NCBI RefSeq assembly: GCF_017565645.3
Contig: NZ_CP086136.1
Span: 5,191,501 to 5,255,500 of the forward strand
DNA length: 64,000 bases
Reading direction: 5' to 3'
Source: Bradyrhizobium barranii subsp. barranii
GTDB taxonomy: Bacteria; Pseudomonadota; Alphaproteobacteria; Rhizobiales; Xanthobacteraceae
Part shown: piece after piece, positions 62,592-64,000 of the stretch
Numbering within the stretch: the first letter of the stretch is position 1
Layout: every line of letters begins with the position of its first letter
Notes under the pieces: generated by a model
Seen by the model: the letters and a program-made list of their open reading frames with translations, nothing else
What the model was told of the DNA's origin: nothing
Database searches by the model: none
Position numbers and translations under genes: made by a program

Positions 62592-62623
62592 GTGGAACAT
62601 CGAGAAAACAAGGGGAGGTTATC

Positions 62624-63127
62624 ATGACTGCAATGAGTTTGACCCATGCGCAGCGTCCGGTGCCATCGCGCTCGATGGCGCTGGCCGTCGTCGGCGGGCT
62701 CGCCTGCGCGCTTGCGATCGGCAAGGCGTTGCCGGTGACGATGGACGCGGTATCCGGCGCGTTGGCGCCGCTCTGCGCGACCGCGGCGGAGAGCTCGCCG
62801 CTCGACAAGGTCGAACCGATCGGCTCCTACGCGCTGCCGAACGTCCCGGGCAAGCGCGTCACCATCGTGCGTGTGTTCTACGGTCCCGGCGGATTCTCGC
62901 GGCCGCATCGTCACGCGGGTTCGGTGACCGCCTACATCACCAAGGGTGAAATCCGTTCCCAGCTTGGCGGCGGTCCTGTCGAGACATTTGGTGTCGGCCA
63001 GTCCTTCTTCGAGCCGCCGGGATCGACGCATCTGGTCTCGGCCAATGCCAGCACGACCGAGCCGGCGGAATTGATCGCGGTGTTCGTGGCGGACGAGGGC
63101 GCGCAGCTGACGACGCTGTTGGAGTAG
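62624..63127 (+). CDS. Membrane-anchored or exported cupin protein
   Basis: A 167-residue protein: N-terminal helix (MALAVVGGLACALAIGKALP) as signal or anchor, then a cupin with FYGPGGFSRPHRHAGSVTAY, GQSFFEPPGSTHLVSANAS and LIAVFVADEG. It is paralogous to the cupin at 51564-51977. GGGGAGG eight bases before ATG 62624 is a strong ribosome site. It probably belongs to the MarR-controlled operon with AhpD. Confidence 0.87.
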   Translation: MTAMSLTHAQRPVPSRSMALAVVGGLACALAIGKALPVTMDAVSGALAPLCATAAESSPLDKVEPIGSYALPNVPGKRVTIVRVFYGPGGFSRPHRHAGSVTAYITKGEIRSQLGGGPVETFGVGQSFFEPPGSTHLVSANASTTEPAELIAVFVADEGAQLTTLLE

Positions 63128-63157
63128 TCCATAGCGGCCGCATGAGCAGCCTGCCCC

Positions 63158-64000
63158 TTAATTCTCCTCGCCGCTCGATCCCTCGCGCAGGTCCGGCTTG
63201 ATCACGTCCTCCGGCAACGCGTGCGCCACCGGCTGCGGCGTGCCGGCGATCTCGGGGCCGACTTCGCGGCCGCGGGCGTGGATCAGGCGTTCATAAGCCG
63301 AGACCAGCGTGACGTAGGGACTGACCCAGATCCAGCCGTCGCGAGTAAATACCTGCACGTCGAAATGCAAATGCATCGATGTGCCGGCGGGATGGTCGAG
63401 ATAGTTGGAGACCACACCGATCTTCTCGCCTTCGGTGACGATGCGGCCGTTGAGCATGCCGTCGGCGGTTAGCGCCTGCGGGTTCATGTGCATATAGCGG
63501 AAGCGAATATGCTCGGTGCGGCTGTTGACCTCGAGCGTCGCGGCCTGATCCTTGGCGCCGCGGATCACGATGGCGTCGCGCACCGCGACGACGCCGCGCT
63601 GCTTGCGATCGCAGGGTTCGTGGCCTTCGCCGGGCGGTGGGCATTCGGCGGCGCGGATGTCCTCGCCCTGGTGGCCATAACCGCCGCCGCACTGCCAGAC
63701 CTCGAAACTGCGGGACTCGCAGAAATTGTCGCGCCAGGGATAGGCCGTCGGGCCGTCGCTCTTGTCGCGCTTGCCGTAGGATTGCGAACGCACGAAGGCG
63801 GGCGCCTTTTCGAGCGGAAAACGGATCTGCGCATAGGCCATCACATCCGGATGGCCGGCCTTGTTGCGATAGCCGGTGTTCGGGATGATGTCGCCGCTCG
63901 GTCGGTAGGTGAAATCCGGCGACCGCGCTGAAGGACGATCGATGATGCTGGAGGCCATGTCCGTGAGCGGCCGCATGCGCTGGCCGCCGGCGATGCGGAG
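63158..64000 (-). CDS. M23 family metallopeptidase (cut at its N-terminal end)
   Basis: At least 280 residues; the frame runs off the window at 64000 and the preceding codons (LRIAGGQR) are in frame, so the true start lies outside. The LytM-type zinc site shows GHQGEDI with the HxxxD pattern, and MHLHFDVQ with the HxH. It cuts peptide cross-bridges in the cell wall or acts as an activator. The C-terminal part ends PDLREGSSGEEN. It is convergent with the cupin gene. Confidence 0.88.
   Translation of the reverse strand, partial: LRIAGGQRMRPLTDMASSIIDRPSARSPDFTYRPSGDIIPNTGYRNKAGHPDVMAYAQIRFPLEKAPAFVRSQSYGKRDKSDGPTAYPWRDNFCESRSFEVWQCGGGYGHQGEDIRAAECPPPGEGHEPCDRKQRGVVAVRDAIVIRGAKDQAATLEVNSRTEHIRFRYMHMNPQALTADGMLNGRIVTEGEKIGVVSNYLDHPAGTSMHLHFDVQVFTRDGWIWVSPYVTLVSAYERLIHARGREVGPEIAGTPQPVAHALPEDVIKPDLREGSSGEEN

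Overview
The window is a high-GC, gene-dense alphaproteobacterial chromosome segment, most consistent with Bradyrhizobium or a close relative (Nitrobacteraceae). This rests on the SUF operon order, a class I PHB synthase, several RopB/Omp25-like porins, tandem chemoreceptors and small inverted-repeat elements of the kind scattered through Bradyrhizobium genomes. No tRNA, rRNA, phage, CRISPR or transposase gene was seen. The genus call is inference from gene content, not from a database search.

Layout. 0-2.7 kb: two tandem paralogous chemoreceptors on the minus strand, the first cut by the window edge. 2.7-6 kb: DoxX, an MFS carrier and tyrS (minus). 6-9.5 kb: anmK, then a GST-SMR pair behind a promoter carrying three palindromic operators, then DUF1697 and an alpha/beta hydrolase. 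9.9-16.8 kb: Fe-S assembly operon (NifS/IscS-type desulfurase, sufB, sufC, sufD, sufS, sufT, A-type scaffold). 16.8-24.3 kb: two inverted-repeat elements flanking a TfoX-like gene, fabA, a diguanylate cyclase, a RhlE-type DEAD helicase, and an AraC regulator divergent from an exported caspase-like protein. 24.4-33.2 kb: FAD monooxygenase, three outer-membrane barrel genes plus a barrel relic, an SDR, a frameshifted gene, and parE with a possible decayed copy of its own 3' end. 33.5-41.7 kb: DedA, Tat-exported metallo-beta-lactamase-fold protein, PaiB-like protein, two different argC genes in tandem, methyltransferase, MAPEG protein, phaC and a small lipoprotein. 41.9-46.5 kb: AlaC-like aminotransferase, homoserine dehydrogenase, glpX, HAD dehalogenase. 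46.5-51.2 kb: frameshifted LysR gene, an oxalate/formate-type MFS carrier followed by three very small genes, a hydrolase and a VOC protein. 51.2-59.2 kb: GntR relic, cupin, NAD(P)-binding protein, TauE, frameshifted chemoreceptor-like gene, recJ, SDR and a frameshifted class II aldolase. 59.3-64 kb: lytic transglycosylase, three small genes, a MarR-AhpD-cupin stress locus with operator palindromes at the start codon, and an M23 peptidase cut by the window edge.

How genes work together. The SUF genes are tightly spaced and form one assembly line from cysteine sulfur to carrier. GST with SMR, and MarR with AhpD and cupin, look like small inducible detoxification units whose control DNA is readable. 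The oxalate-type carrier with its mini-proteins looks like a multi-part transporter. Several genes (28.1, 46.6, 54.2 and 58.4 kb) are split by small indels, so either decay or assembly error affects this sequence.
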